Shown in pieces: positions 26,482-34,817 of a DNA stretch of 64,000 nucleotides; within the stretch, counting starts at the first letter, position 1; each line of letters begins with the position of its first letter. Where the stretch lies: the NCBI GenBank assembly GCA_964634605.1, contig CAZWLJ010000002.1, positions 124,001 through 188,000 of the forward strand, written 5' to 3'. The notes beneath the pieces are model-generated. The model saw nothing but the letters and a program-made list of their open reading frames with translations. It did not search any database and was not told where the DNA came from. The position numbers were made by a program, and so were the translations under genes. The DNA is from UPXZ01 sp964634605 (lineage in GTDB: Bacteria > Bacteroidota > Bacteroidia > Bacteroidales > Paludibacteraceae).

Positions 26482-28947
26482 TTATTTCATCATTTCATCC
26501 ACCCTTACAAATTCATATCCTCTCGTTTTCAGTTCTTTTATCAATTCATCAAGGCGATAGTAGAATTTATCGGTACGGTTGGCATGAGTGCCGATATGAA
26601 GCAGCAGCAGGTTTCCGTTGAGTGTATTTTCTTTTTCATATTGAAGAATATTCCTGTAAATGGTGTCCGACGAACGGTAGTTTTTCATATCGGGTGTGGT
26701 GTAATCAGCGTTTGAGCCTGTTCCAGGTGTGAAATTGACAATCTGTACGTTCAGTCTTTTAGCCCAGTCGCTAATTTCGCTGTTGTACCATTCGTAAGGT
26801 GGTATAAAATAACGTGATTCTTCGGTTTTGAGACCTGCTTTTTCCATTGCCCGATAATTATCCAGCAGGTCTTTCTCAAATCCATACGGTGTTACCAGTG
26901 TCAGATCTCTTCGTTCCCAGTCGGCATAGAGCAGATGTTTGTCCGAGTGAGGCGCCATGTAATGACCTTCCTTCTGAAGCTGCCTGCATATTTTCGGAAA
27001 CTGGCGGTAGAAATCGCCTGTAAGGAAAAAACTGCCTTTTACACTATTTTTCTTCAATGTTGCGGATATTACGGAAGCTCCGTCGGCAAATTCGTGCCCG
27101 GTAAATACCAGCGCGATATTCTTTTTCATCGGGTTACCACGTTCGATTCCGCCCAGCACAATCTTTGGGGCAACGGCTTTATTGTTGAGATAACCCAGGT
27201 AGCAGGTGAGCGAGGCAGTTCCGTCCATGGTGGGCTCGTTGGTGGAGTAATCGGCAAAATCATCGTGATAGACCACATAATCTGACTGGAAAGGGGCGTA
27301 AGTATCTTCATTAGCCAGATGGACTCCCCGCAGCGACCTGAATATGGGTGCGTAAATCGGCCCGTCCACTAATCCGCCGGTAACCGGATAATTACGCAGC
27401 CTGGTAAATGCCGAATGCGGATCGGAGGGTGTATCGCCGATTTCGGGATAGCCAACAATCATGCAGGTTCCCCAGGGATTAACACCGAACAGCCAGTCGC
27501 GCATCGACGTTTCCATTTCCAGGAATGTATCGTCACCTGTCAGTTCGTGGTAGAGCCGGCATTGTGTTATCAGTGCCACGGTCAGGTTGTTGGAGCACCA
27601 TACAAAAGGCACACCGTTCATAAATGCATCACCTTCGGCACGGTCTTTCACACGTTGCAGTCCGCTGCGCATATTCCGGATAAACTCCCGGCTCACACGC
27701 GAATTAATATTTTGTCGGGCTAGATGATAATGCCCCAGATTGATAAACGGATACCACTGGTAATGACGGGCAGAGTCTGCACCCATCCAGGGAGTTACCG
27801 GCTCCAGTCGACCATAATCGAGGGCCTGGTTGAAATTCCCGGAATCATTTGTCAGTGAAAAAATTTCCGTCGCGGCTAATGCCATATCGTCTGCCCAGTT
27901 GTCTTCTTCGTAAAAATAAGGCGAAACACAGCATGCAGTCTGGCAAACACCCGGATTTTCCATCCCTTTCAGGTAAGCGTCTTTGGCTTTTTGCTCTATC
28001 AGACGCGAAAATTCGGGATAATACTTAGCCACCACTTTGGAGCCCAGTGCAAAGGAAGATGCGTATTTACCCAGCGTGGAGGCCAGTCCGGTACTACGGT
28101 TTTTGTGTTCGCGAAGTCCCTGGGGCTTCGGACTGCAAAAATACACCGGCCGGGCATTACCGGCTCCCCATCCATAATCCACTTTCTGTTCCGTGGGAAT
28201 GGTCATCCCCACGTGGTCACGGTCGTCAGCCAGCTGGTTGAAATAAGTGTCTTTGTCGGGATTCATTTTCACCAGCCAGTCCAGTCCCCATTTGGCTTCA
28301 TCAAGTATATCCGGAATACCATTCCCGCCCTGATTGCCGTTGGCATCAAACGCATCACCAAAAGATCCGGGATATTGCGTATAAGCAAAAAGCATCTGAT
28401 AAACCGCATTAGCAGAGGTAGTTACATATTGAAGGTAATCGGATGCATCGTGCCATCCTCCGGTGGTATTATAGTATTTGCCATCCCTTTTCCCGTCCGG
28501 ATCGCCCACGGAAATGCCATCGGTGGTATGGCAGGAGTCCTTCAGGAAAGGATTGTAGCCGCAACGCTGTTGTCGCATGTATTTCAGGGGAATATCGGCA
28601 GCTCCGGCGTAGATATCGTTCCCGATACGGAAAGGAACAGATTGTATTGAATCAATTTTAAGGTAATAAATGCCGGGAATTTCAAAATCGGTAAAATCCA
28701 TGCGGGCGGAAGATTCAAAAGCCGGTTGCTTGCCCGATTGCCTGACTTTATCGGATGAATAAACCACATTTCCGGTGGTGTTGTCAATAATATCAAATTC
28801 AGTAATCAGGCGGGCATTTTTACTTATCCAAACCGCCACTTTCACGTCGTCGTTCAGGTAACCCACCTGATTGACACGAATCCAGGACTGTGAAAAAGCA
28901 GATACGACCAGAAACAAAAAACTTAAAAGAGAGGCAATAATTTTCAT
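26482..28947 (-). CDS. GH9 glucanase fused to a CE4 (NodB) polysaccharide deacetylase
   Basis: The 821-residue secreted protein has a signal peptide (to about 20), an Ig-like cellulase N-terminal domain (about 21-110), a GH9 catalytic domain (about 115-590) and a C-terminal CE4 domain (about 605-821). The GH9 catalytic pattern GGWHDASDY contains Asp167 and Asp170, and the acid Glu571 is in YSTNEPTMDG. In the CE4 part the usual TFDDG is replaced by EFADG: Asp622 is kept for metal binding with His667 and His671 of HSDKH, but the preceding Asp that acts as base is Ala. It probably cleaves an acetylated beta-glucan-type chain and removes ester or N-acetyl groups, although CE4 activity is uncertain. 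It is monocistronic. Confidence 0.9.
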   Translation of the reverse strand: MKIIASLLSFLFLVVSAFSQSWIRVNQVGYLNDDVKVAVWISKNARLITEFDIIDNTTGNVVYSSDKVRQSGKQPAFESSARMDFTDFEIPGIYYLKIDSIQSVPFRIGNDIYAGAADIPLKYMRQQRCGYNPFLKDSCHTTDGISVGDPDGKRDGKYYNTTGGWHDASDYLQYVTTSANAVYQMLFAYTQYPGSFGDAFDANGNQGGNGIPDILDEAKWGLDWLVKMNPDKDTYFNQLADDRDHVGMTIPTEQKVDYGWGAGNARPVYFCSPKPQGLREHKNRSTGLASTLGKYASSFALGSKVVAKYYPEFSRLIEQKAKDAYLKGMENPGVCQTACCVSPYFYEEDNWADDMALAATEIFSLTNDSGNFNQALDYGRLEPVTPWMGADSARHYQWYPFINLGHYHLARQNINSRVSREFIRNMRSGLQRVKDRAEGDAFMNGVPFVWCSNNLTVALITQCRLYHELTGDDTFLEMETSMRDWLFGVNPWGTCMIVGYPEIGDTPSDPHSAFTRLRNYPVTGGLVDGPIYAPIFRSLRGVHLANEDTYAPFQSDYVVYHDDFADYSTNEPTMDGTASLTCYLGYLNNKAVAPKIVLGGIERGNPMKKNIALVFTGHEFADGASVISATLKKNSVKGSFFLTGDFYRQFPKICRQLQKEGHYMAPHSDKHLLYADWERRDLTLVTPYGFEKDLLDNYRAMEKAGLKTEESRYFIPPYEWYNSEISDWAKRLNVQIVNFTPGTGSNADYTTPDMKNYRSSDTIYRNILQYEKENTLNGNLLLLHIGTHANRTDKFYYRLDELIKELKTRGYEFVRVDEMMK

Positions 28948-29168
28948 GATTGAATTCTTTTTAAAATAAAAAGTTTTCCATATTGACCTGCAAGTTAGAA
29001 AACTTTTTTCATATTTTCTTCTTTTTCACATATTTCTTCCCGAAAATGCTTTCATCAGTTCCTTTTAGTAAACAGCCTTCACTTACACACAACTGCCGGA
29101 TTTGATTGATAATGCAATATTATTAAAAATCAGATACCTGTCAGAAGTATTTTACTAACATTTTTTTA
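28948..29168. other. Intergenic region upstream of the GH9-CE4 gene
   Basis: About 220 AT-rich bp with no gene and no exact TAnnTTTG box directed at the GH9-CE4 gene. The closest is TAACTTGC on the minus strand around 29000. Confidence 0.4.
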
Positions 29169-29255
29169 CCGGTAAAAAATATCTGTATAAGTACCCGTAA
29201 TTATACGTTGCTCCGGTAAAAATATCTGTTCAGGCACCCGTAATTATACGTTGCT
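29169..29255. repeat. Two tandem copies of a 44-bp unit
   Basis: CCGGTAAAAAATATCTGT...ACCCGTAATTATACGTTGCT (29169-29212) is followed directly by a second copy (29213-29255) differing by one missing A and a few bases in the middle. The unit has no coding potential. Its role is unknown. Confidence 0.85.
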
Positions 29256-29287
29256 CAGGGCAAAATAACTATTTCAGTGAGTGAAAT

Positions 29288-29314
29288 ACCATTTTTGCTC
29301 CGGGCAAAAATGGT
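29288..29314. repeat. Perfect 11-bp stem-loop, terminator-like
   Basis: ACCATTTTTGC / GCAAAAATGGT separated by TCCGG forms a strong hairpin next to the 44-bp repeats. No T run follows on either strand and no gene ends here, so it is not a typical terminator. Confidence 0.6.
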
Positions 29315-29478
29315 GGTGACATGAATTAATCCCATATAAACGACTGTCAGAAAAGAGTTAATCCTCTGATATGATACCTTTCTGCAATTTTTGTAATTCA
29401 AATGTATATATTTCAAAGTCAGTGGCATTGAGAAAAACATTTATTTTTCAGTCTGAAGGTGTGATTTGGAAATTAATG

Positions 29479-29510
29479 TATCTTTGTAAAAGACTAGTCT
29501 ACCAAAGATA
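29479..29510. promoter_or_regulatory. Symmetric promoter/operator before the mini-AraC gene
   Basis: TATCTTTG (29479-29486), a perfect -7 box for the plus strand, is mirrored by CAAAGATA (29503-29510), a perfect -7 box for the minus strand. Between them lies the 10-bp palindrome AGACTAGTCT (29491-29500). The arrangement would cover the plus-strand transcription start and fits binding of a dimeric regulator. Confidence 0.5.
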
Positions 29511-29548
29511 AGATAACAATCAAACCGAATCAATTATCATTTCATATT

Positions 29549-29968
29549 ATGGCTCACTTCTATCAGTTCTGCGCAAAGGAAATGTACAAAAAAGTGGTAT
29601 CAGGCAAATCGGGAAGTGATTCGGATGGTTCATCTGAATCTGCTGCAATTGGAGTTTGTCCGGAGATACTGGTACTTTTTTCTCAAAATCTTGCCAAATA
29701 CAACAATCGTACACTGAAATTCCATGCTTCGCTGCTCGGGATTGAAGAGCTGGAACTCCGTTATACCATCAAAGCACTTACAGGCAGTTCGTTTACCGAT
29801 TTTCTGGAAGACTTTTTAGTATTCAAGGTTCAGGATGTTTTGGGTGATTATCCCGAATATGGCTCATTAAGGGAAAAAGCCAGATTACTGGGCTTTACTT
29901 ATCTTGGACTTTACAATTTTATGAAGCGAAAAATGGAACGCACTCCAAGAGGATGGAAATGGAATTGA
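29549..29968 (+). CDS. Short protein with a single AraC-type DNA-binding domain
   Basis: The 139-residue protein has a Ser/Asp/Gly-rich N-terminal linker (about 19-33). The rest (about 60-139) resembles the AraC/XylS pair of helix-turn-helices: SSFTDFLEDFLVFKVQDVL, YGSLREKARLLGFTYLGLYNFMKRK and the closing TPRGWKW, close to the family's LGFsxxSxFxxxFKxxxGxTPxxWR. It lacks the usual sensory domain, so it is about half normal size. Spacing suggests a solitary gene controlled by the symmetric element just upstream, probably by itself. I call it AraC-like from the pattern only; homology should be confirmed. Confidence 0.65.
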   Translation: MAHFYQFCAKEMYKKVVSGKSGSDSDGSSESAAIGVCPEILVLFSQNLAKYNNRTLKFHASLLGIEELELRYTIKALTGSSFTDFLEDFLVFKVQDVLGDYPEYGSLREKARLLGFTYLGLYNFMKRKMERTPRGWKWN

Positions 29969-30123
29969 GGGTCAAACTTCTTCGGACAGCACCGGGAGAA
30001 CTCATCAGCCGGGATAATTATCCGAAATACGAAGGTTTATTAAGTAGAATTGCATTGACAGGTTTCTCACGAAGAGAAAACAGGTTTAGCACTTCTCCAT
30101 GAAGACAGGCCTGCACAAGCCGT

Positions 30124-30570
30124 TTACCTTTTTTTTCTGAAAAACGCCTTCATCAGCTCGCTGCATTTTTCTTCTAAAACACCTGAAACCACTTCCGTTT
30201 TGGGATGCAGGGCATCCGGTGCAAAACGTGTGAAGCCGCGCTTTTCATCCGAAGCTCCGTACACAATCCTGCCGATTTGTGACCAGCCTAATGCACCTGC
30301 ACACATCACACAGGGCTCTACTGTTACATACAGCGTACAATCCGTAAGGTACTTTCCACCCAGGAAATTGGCTGCGGCAGTGATAGCCTGCATTTCGGCG
30401 TGAGCTGTCACGTCATTCAGTGTTTCGGTAAGGTTGTGCCCGCGTGCAATGATGCGGTCGTTGCACACAATGACCGCACCAACCGGCACCTCATCACGAG
30501 TCAAAGCCTGTTGAGCCTCATTCAGAGCCTGTTGCATGAATTTCACATCCATATCCGGAGAAGTTCCCAA
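30124..30570 (-). CDS. tadA: tRNA-specific adenosine deaminase (TadA-type)
   Basis: The 148-residue protein is a zinc-dependent cytidine/deoxycytidylate deaminase-fold enzyme. HAEMQAI (His and catalytic Glu) and the PCVMCAGAL motif (PCxxC) bind zinc, and VPVGAVIV near the start is typical of TadA, which converts the wobble adenosine of tRNA-Arg to inosine. The alternative start at the second Met would shorten it by six residues. Guanine or other nucleoside deaminases share the fold, but the size and motifs favour TadA. It lies 94 bp after parE on the same strand. Confidence 0.88.
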   Translation of the reverse strand: MGTSPDMDVKFMQQALNEAQQALTRDEVPVGAVIVCNDRIIARGHNLTETLNDVTAHAEMQAITAAANFLGGKYLTDCTLYVTVEPCVMCAGALGWSQIGRIVYGASDEKRGFTRFAPDALHPKTEVVSGVLEEKCSELMKAFFRKKR

Positions 30571-30664
30571 TCAGCAATTAATTACAGGTGAAACAATAAG
30601 TTATTGAATATTATATCTTTGCCTGAAAAAGTCATTTTTTTACTCTTTACTCTGTGCTCTTTGC

Positions 30665-32542
30665 TCACACATCTTCTTCGACCACCAGATTTTCGATTAT
30701 GAATCCCTGGCGTTCGCTCGTATTTTTGCCCATGTAGAATGTGAGTAAATCCTGTACAGCATCTTCGCGGCGTAGTTTGACCTGCTCGAGCCGGATATCT
30801 TTGCCGATAAAATGACGGAATTCATCCGGTGAGATTTCGCCCAATCCTTTAAAACGGGTGATTTCAGGATTCGGACCAAGTGACCTGATGGCATCCACTC
30901 TTTCTTCTTCGGAATAGCAATAGCGGGTTTCCTTTTTATTACGTACACGGAAAAGCGGAGTTTGCAGGATATACACGTGCCCTTTTTTAATCAGATCGGG
31001 GAAAAACTGCAGGAAAAACGTGATGAGAAGCAGACGGATGTGCATTCCGTCCACATCGGCATCGGTAGCTGCTATCACTTTGTTGTAGCGGAGCCCTTCG
31101 ATACCATCCTCGATATTGAGTGCTGCCTGAAGCAGGTTGAATTCCTCGTTTTCGTACACAACGCGCTTGGTGAGTCCGAAGCTGTTGAGCGGTTTGCCGC
31201 GCAGGCTGAAAACAGCCTGTGTATTCACATCGCGGCTTTTGGTTATGGATCCGCTTGCCGAGTCACCCTCGGTAATAAAGATGGACGATTCCTCCATCAT
31301 TTTATTTTTGACTTCGTCTTTTGCGGGTGTATCGTTGAAATGATAGCGGCAGTCGCGCAGTTTACGGTTGTGGAGGTTCACTTTTTTAGCCCGCTCGCGT
31401 GCCTGCTTTGTAACTCCGGCAATGGCTTTGCGTTCCTTTTCCGAATCCTGAATTTTTTGCAGCAGTATATCTGCGGTTTCGCCGTTGCGGTGCAGGTAAT
31501 TATCCAGTTCTTTTTTTATAAAATCGGAAATAAACTTATTTACCGTGATGCCTCCTTTATTAATATCCCTTGATCCGAGTTTGGTTTTGGTCTGCGATTC
31601 GAATACCGGTTCCTCCACACCGATGGCTACTGCAGCCACTATGCCGTTTCGGATGTCAGTGATTTCCATGCTTTTGTTGTAAAATTCCTTGATAGTACGG
31701 GCAACTGCCTCGCGGAAAGCGCTCTGGTGTGTACCACCCTGGGTAGTATGCTGCCCGTTGACAAATGAATAGTACTCCTCGCCGTACTGATTGCTGTGGG
31801 TGAAAGCTATTTCGATATCTTCCCCTTTCAGGTGAATGATGGGATAGAGCGATTCGGAGGTCATATTCTCGTTAAGCAAATCAATCAGACCATTTTTTGA
31901 ACTGATTTTTTTCCCGTTGTAGTTGAGTACCAGGCCGGTATTGAGGTACGCATAATTCCGGAGCATGGTTTCGATAAATTCGTCTTTGTATTCAAAATTG
32001 GTAAACAGTTTTGAATCCGGGACAAATACGGTGAGTGTTCCGTTTTCGTTTTTCACTCCCTCCAGGTCCTCCTCTTCCAGCAGTCTTCCCTCCGTGAACG
32101 AGGCTTTTTTGGCTTTTCCCTCGCGGTAACTCTCCACAACAAAGCTCGACGACAGAGCATTGACCGCCTTGGTGCCGACTCCGTTTAACCCGACCGATTT
32201 TTTGAATACCTGCGAATCGAATTTGCCGCCGGTATTCATGATGGAGACTGCTTTCACCACGCTGTTCAGCGGGATGCCGCGCCCGTAATCACGAACGCTT
32301 ACCCGGTCGTTATCCACCCGTATTTCGATGGTTTTGCCATAGCCCATGCGGAATTCGTCGATCGAGTTGTCGATCACCTCTTTCAGAAGCACATAAATGC
32401 CATCATCAGCGTGAGTGCCATCACCTAATTTCCCGATATACATTCCCGGACGACGGCGGATATGTTCCAATCCCTCGAGTGTAATGATATTTCCGTCGCC
32501 GTAATCCACGTCGATCTTTTCCAGATTCTTTAATTCTTCCAT
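30665..32542 (-). CDS. parE: DNA topoisomerase IV subunit B
   Basis: The 625-residue protein is a type IIA topoisomerase B subunit. It has the GHKL ATPase site (VIDNSIDEF, YGRGIPL, GLNGVGTKAVNALS), a transducer, and the TOPRIM domain (TEGDSASG and DADVDGMHI), ending with RFKGLGEI. The ATPase paired with ParC supercoil-relaxes and decatenates DNA. I prefer ParE over GyrB because it has no extra insert and lies in the dut/TPR/EnvC cluster. It starts 10 bp after the EnvC-like gene. ParC, often next to parE, is absent here; the next gene is tadA. Confidence 0.9.
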   Translation of the reverse strand: MEELKNLEKIDVDYGDGNIITLEGLEHIRRRPGMYIGKLGDGTHADDGIYVLLKEVIDNSIDEFRMGYGKTIEIRVDNDRVSVRDYGRGIPLNSVVKAVSIMNTGGKFDSQVFKKSVGLNGVGTKAVNALSSSFVVESYREGKAKKASFTEGRLLEEEDLEGVKNENGTLTVFVPDSKLFTNFEYKDEFIETMLRNYAYLNTGLVLNYNGKKISSKNGLIDLLNENMTSESLYPIIHLKGEDIEIAFTHSNQYGEEYYSFVNGQHTTQGGTHQSAFREAVARTIKEFYNKSMEITDIRNGIVAAVAIGVEEPVFESQTKTKLGSRDINKGGITVNKFISDFIKKELDNYLHRNGETADILLQKIQDSEKERKAIAGVTKQARERAKKVNLHNRKLRDCRYHFNDTPAKDEVKNKMMEESSIFITEGDSASGSITKSRDVNTQAVFSLRGKPLNSFGLTKRVVYENEEFNLLQAALNIEDGIEGLRYNKVIAATDADVDGMHIRLLLITFFLQFFPDLIKKGHVYILQTPLFRVRNKKETRYCYSEEERVDAIRSLGPNPEITRFKGLGEISPDEFRHFIGKDIRLEQVKLRREDAVQDLLTFYMGKNTSERQGFIIENLVVEEDV

Positions 32543-32552
32543 TTTTGATACT

Positions 32553-33974
32553 TTATCTTGTTAACCAGCTTTCGGGGTTGACCATCTGACTTCCGTTGTA
32601 AAGGTTAAACTGCAGTTCAGCCTGTCCGCTTTCGTCGTCGGTATAAATTTTCCCGACAGGCTGGCGTGCTGATACCTGTTCACCCGATCTGACGTACACT
32701 TCGGATAAATTGGCATAGAGTGTCCGGTAGTTTCCATGCTGTATGAGGACTGCATTTCCGGTACCCGGTAGTGAGAAAACACGTGTGACCACACCCTCAA
32801 AAACCGCGCGGGCATTGGTTCCTGCCGGTGAACGGAAATAAACGCCTTTGTTGTTGATAGTCACGTATTTCAGTTCGGGATGTGGCTGTGTACCGTAGTG
32901 CCCCCGGATATAACCTCTGTCGACAGGCCAGGGCAGTCGTCCCTGATTGTTGGCAAAGCTGCCCGAAAGGAGTTTTTCTTCCCGGGTCATAGCCGAAATC
33001 TGTTCGGCGACTTTGACTTCTGATGCGCGTGGTGTTTCGGTTTTAGCTACCGTCACATCGGTTTTAGCAGTTTCAGCGGGCTTTGCCTGAGCTGTAGCTT
33101 CGGTTTTTGTTTTTTGCGAATCCGCTTTTTTGCGTTGTTCGGCTGCCCGGGCATCGGCCATTTTCCGTTCTTCAATTTTACGCCGTGCTTCCTGCTCGGC
33201 TCTTATCCTGGCTTCCTCGGCACGCCGTCGGGCCTCTGCCCGGCGAATTTCTTCTTCTATAACCTGTTGTATCTTATTGTCAATCTGATCCCTTTTCCGC
33301 TGATGTGCCCTGTACTCTTCACTCAGCCTTTTTTCTTCCTGCTGGAGCGAGCTCAGCATTACCTTTTCATCGTTTTCGTCTTTCTTCAGTTTGTCTGCCT
33401 CGAGTTGTTTTGCTTTTACAGCATCCAGTTTTGCCCCTTTATTCTGGTCCAGACTGTCGGTTTTGAGGGCAATCTTCATTTTTACTTCCTCTATCTGTTT
33501 TACCTGCTCTTTTTTATAGTCGGTAAACTCGCGCAGATACCTCACCCGGCGGAGTGTCTGATCAAAGTCGCGGGCAGAGAGCAGAAACATCAGCCTGGAA
33601 TAGGAATTCATGTTTGTCTGTGTTTTGCGGACAAGCCGGGCATAATCGTCTTTGAGTTTCCCGAGTTTATTTTCCAGTTCAATCCGTTCCCTGGTCAGGT
33701 TGTCAATCTTCCTGTCGAGCACTGCAATCTCTGTGTTGTAATTTTTGATCAGGTTTCGGCGTTCGTTCAGGTTTTTTTTTAGTGCATTGAGTTTTTTTTG
33801 TGAAGCCTTTTCGTTTTTTTGCGTTTCCTTCAGCAGTTTATTTGTTTCGTTGATGCGTTCCTGTATCTCCCTGCGCTCCTTTTTCAGCAAGTCGATACTC
33901 TGTGCCTCAGCTACAGGATTGCTGAACAAAATCAGCGCAATGATTGCGAATACATATATGACCGGATGCTTCAT
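32553..33974 (-). CDS. EnvC-like murein hydrolase activator with degenerate LytM domain
   Basis: The 473-residue protein has a signal peptide (to about 24), long coiled coils (about 25-290, alternating Lys/Glu/Gln), an Ala/Lys-rich linker and a C-terminal M23/LytM domain (about 345-470). Active M23 enzymes use HxxxD and HxH zinc ligands. Here the first motif reads NNKGVYF and the second LQFNL, so the ligands are missing. This is the pattern of EnvC, which activates amidases rather than cutting peptidoglycan itself. It probably acts in the periplasm at cell division. It follows the DUF4292 gene by 6 bp and is followed by parE after 10 bp. Confidence 0.85.
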   Translation of the reverse strand: MKHPVIYVFAIIALILFSNPVAEAQSIDLLKKERREIQERINETNKLLKETQKNEKASQKKLNALKKNLNERRNLIKNYNTEIAVLDRKIDNLTRERIELENKLGKLKDDYARLVRKTQTNMNSYSRLMFLLSARDFDQTLRRVRYLREFTDYKKEQVKQIEEVKMKIALKTDSLDQNKGAKLDAVKAKQLEADKLKKDENDEKVMLSSLQQEEKRLSEEYRAHQRKRDQIDNKIQQVIEEEIRRAEARRRAEEARIRAEQEARRKIEERKMADARAAEQRKKADSQKTKTEATAQAKPAETAKTDVTVAKTETPRASEVKVAEQISAMTREEKLLSGSFANNQGRLPWPVDRGYIRGHYGTQPHPELKYVTINNKGVYFRSPAGTNARAVFEGVVTRVFSLPGTGNAVLIQHGNYRTLYANLSEVYVRSGEQVSARQPVGKIYTDDESGQAELQFNLYNGSQMVNPESWLTR

Positions 33975-33980
33975 CTTTAC

Positions 33981-34817
33981 TTATTTTCTGAATAAAGAAC
34001 TGATATTGCCACGCGTGTACCGGGACAGATCGGCAGGTTCCATTACCAGGGGCTTGTTGAATTCCGCTTCTTCGATTGTGAAATGAAACGAGGATTTGTT
34101 TTCGCCATTTCCGGCATCGATGGATATCTTTTCAGGGAAAAGCACGCCGTCAAACTTTTTGAAATCCGAATAACCGGTTTTCATGTTGTACGCCTTGTCG
34201 TTTGATTCAATGAGAATAGCGGCAATACGTGATAATACCTGGTCAATCATCACTTCCTGACCGAACGTTTGGGTCTGATACATGATTGAACCTCCTGGAG
34301 TATTGTTTTTCCAGCTGAAATCGTCGGGAATGAAAACTTTGTCGCCCGGAACAAAAAGCCGGTTGCTTATCAGCGACTGGATAACGTCATAATTAACTGT
34401 AACTCCGAGTGTGTTCCTGAATATGCCGTAATTGCTTTCATAGAACATTTTATTCATCTTATCCACTACGATAAGTGTGGAGGGTGTCATTTCGAGCCGA
34501 AACAGTTCGACGCCAAAAAACGGCTGAATGGACAGGTGCATGGCAGAGTCGGATACTATTTTGCAGGATGCTTTCACGTCCATTTGCCGGCCTTTGAAGT
34601 CCACGAAGAGCGACATTTTTCGGGCATAGGCTGTGCGGAAAGCAGGTTGCATCTGCTGTATCTGTTTCACCATTTCGGCTGGTGTGAGCTGATGGCTTGC
34701 CTCTGCCGGTTTAGTTTCGGGAGTTGATGGCTGTACAACTTTCGAAGTGGTTTTACAGGCAGCCAGAGTCAGAGCTGTTACTGCCAAAAGGAGGAATTTT
34801 ATTTGTTTTATCTTCAT
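33981..34817 (-). CDS. DUF4292 lipoprotein
   Basis: The 278-residue protein has a lipobox (TALTLAAC) with Cys20, a Pro/Thr/Glu-rich linker and a domain matching DUF4292, a LolA-like beta-sheet fold found in Bacteroidota. Recognisable parts are DVKASCKIVSDSAMHLSI and ELFRLEMTPSTLIVVD. The role is unknown, but the fold and neighbours suggest lipid or lipoprotein handling at the envelope. Its start overlaps the stop of the TPR gene by 4 bp (ATGA), and the EnvC-like gene follows 6 bp later. Confidence 0.85.
   Translation of the reverse strand: MKIKQIKFLLLAVTALTLAACKTTSKVVQPSTPETKPAEASHQLTPAEMVKQIQQMQPAFRTAYARKMSLFVDFKGRQMDVKASCKIVSDSAMHLSIQPFFGVELFRLEMTPSTLIVVDKMNKMFYESNYGIFRNTLGVTVNYDVIQSLISNRLFVPGDKVFIPDDFSWKNNTPGGSIMYQTQTFGQEVMIDQVLSRIAAILIESNDKAYNMKTGYSDFKKFDGVLFPEKISIDAGNGENKSSFHFTIEEAEFNKPLVMEPADLSRYTRGNISSLFRK

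Noticed and set aside
30614..30621. TATCTTTG on the plus strand between tadA and parE
   Set aside because: It is a perfect -7 word but points against both minus-strand genes, with no gene downstream; likely chance in AT-rich DNA.
33114..33782. 222-codon plus-strand frame over the EnvC-like coiled coil
   Set aside because: Phe/Leu-rich reverse reading of Lys/Glu coiled-coil codons.
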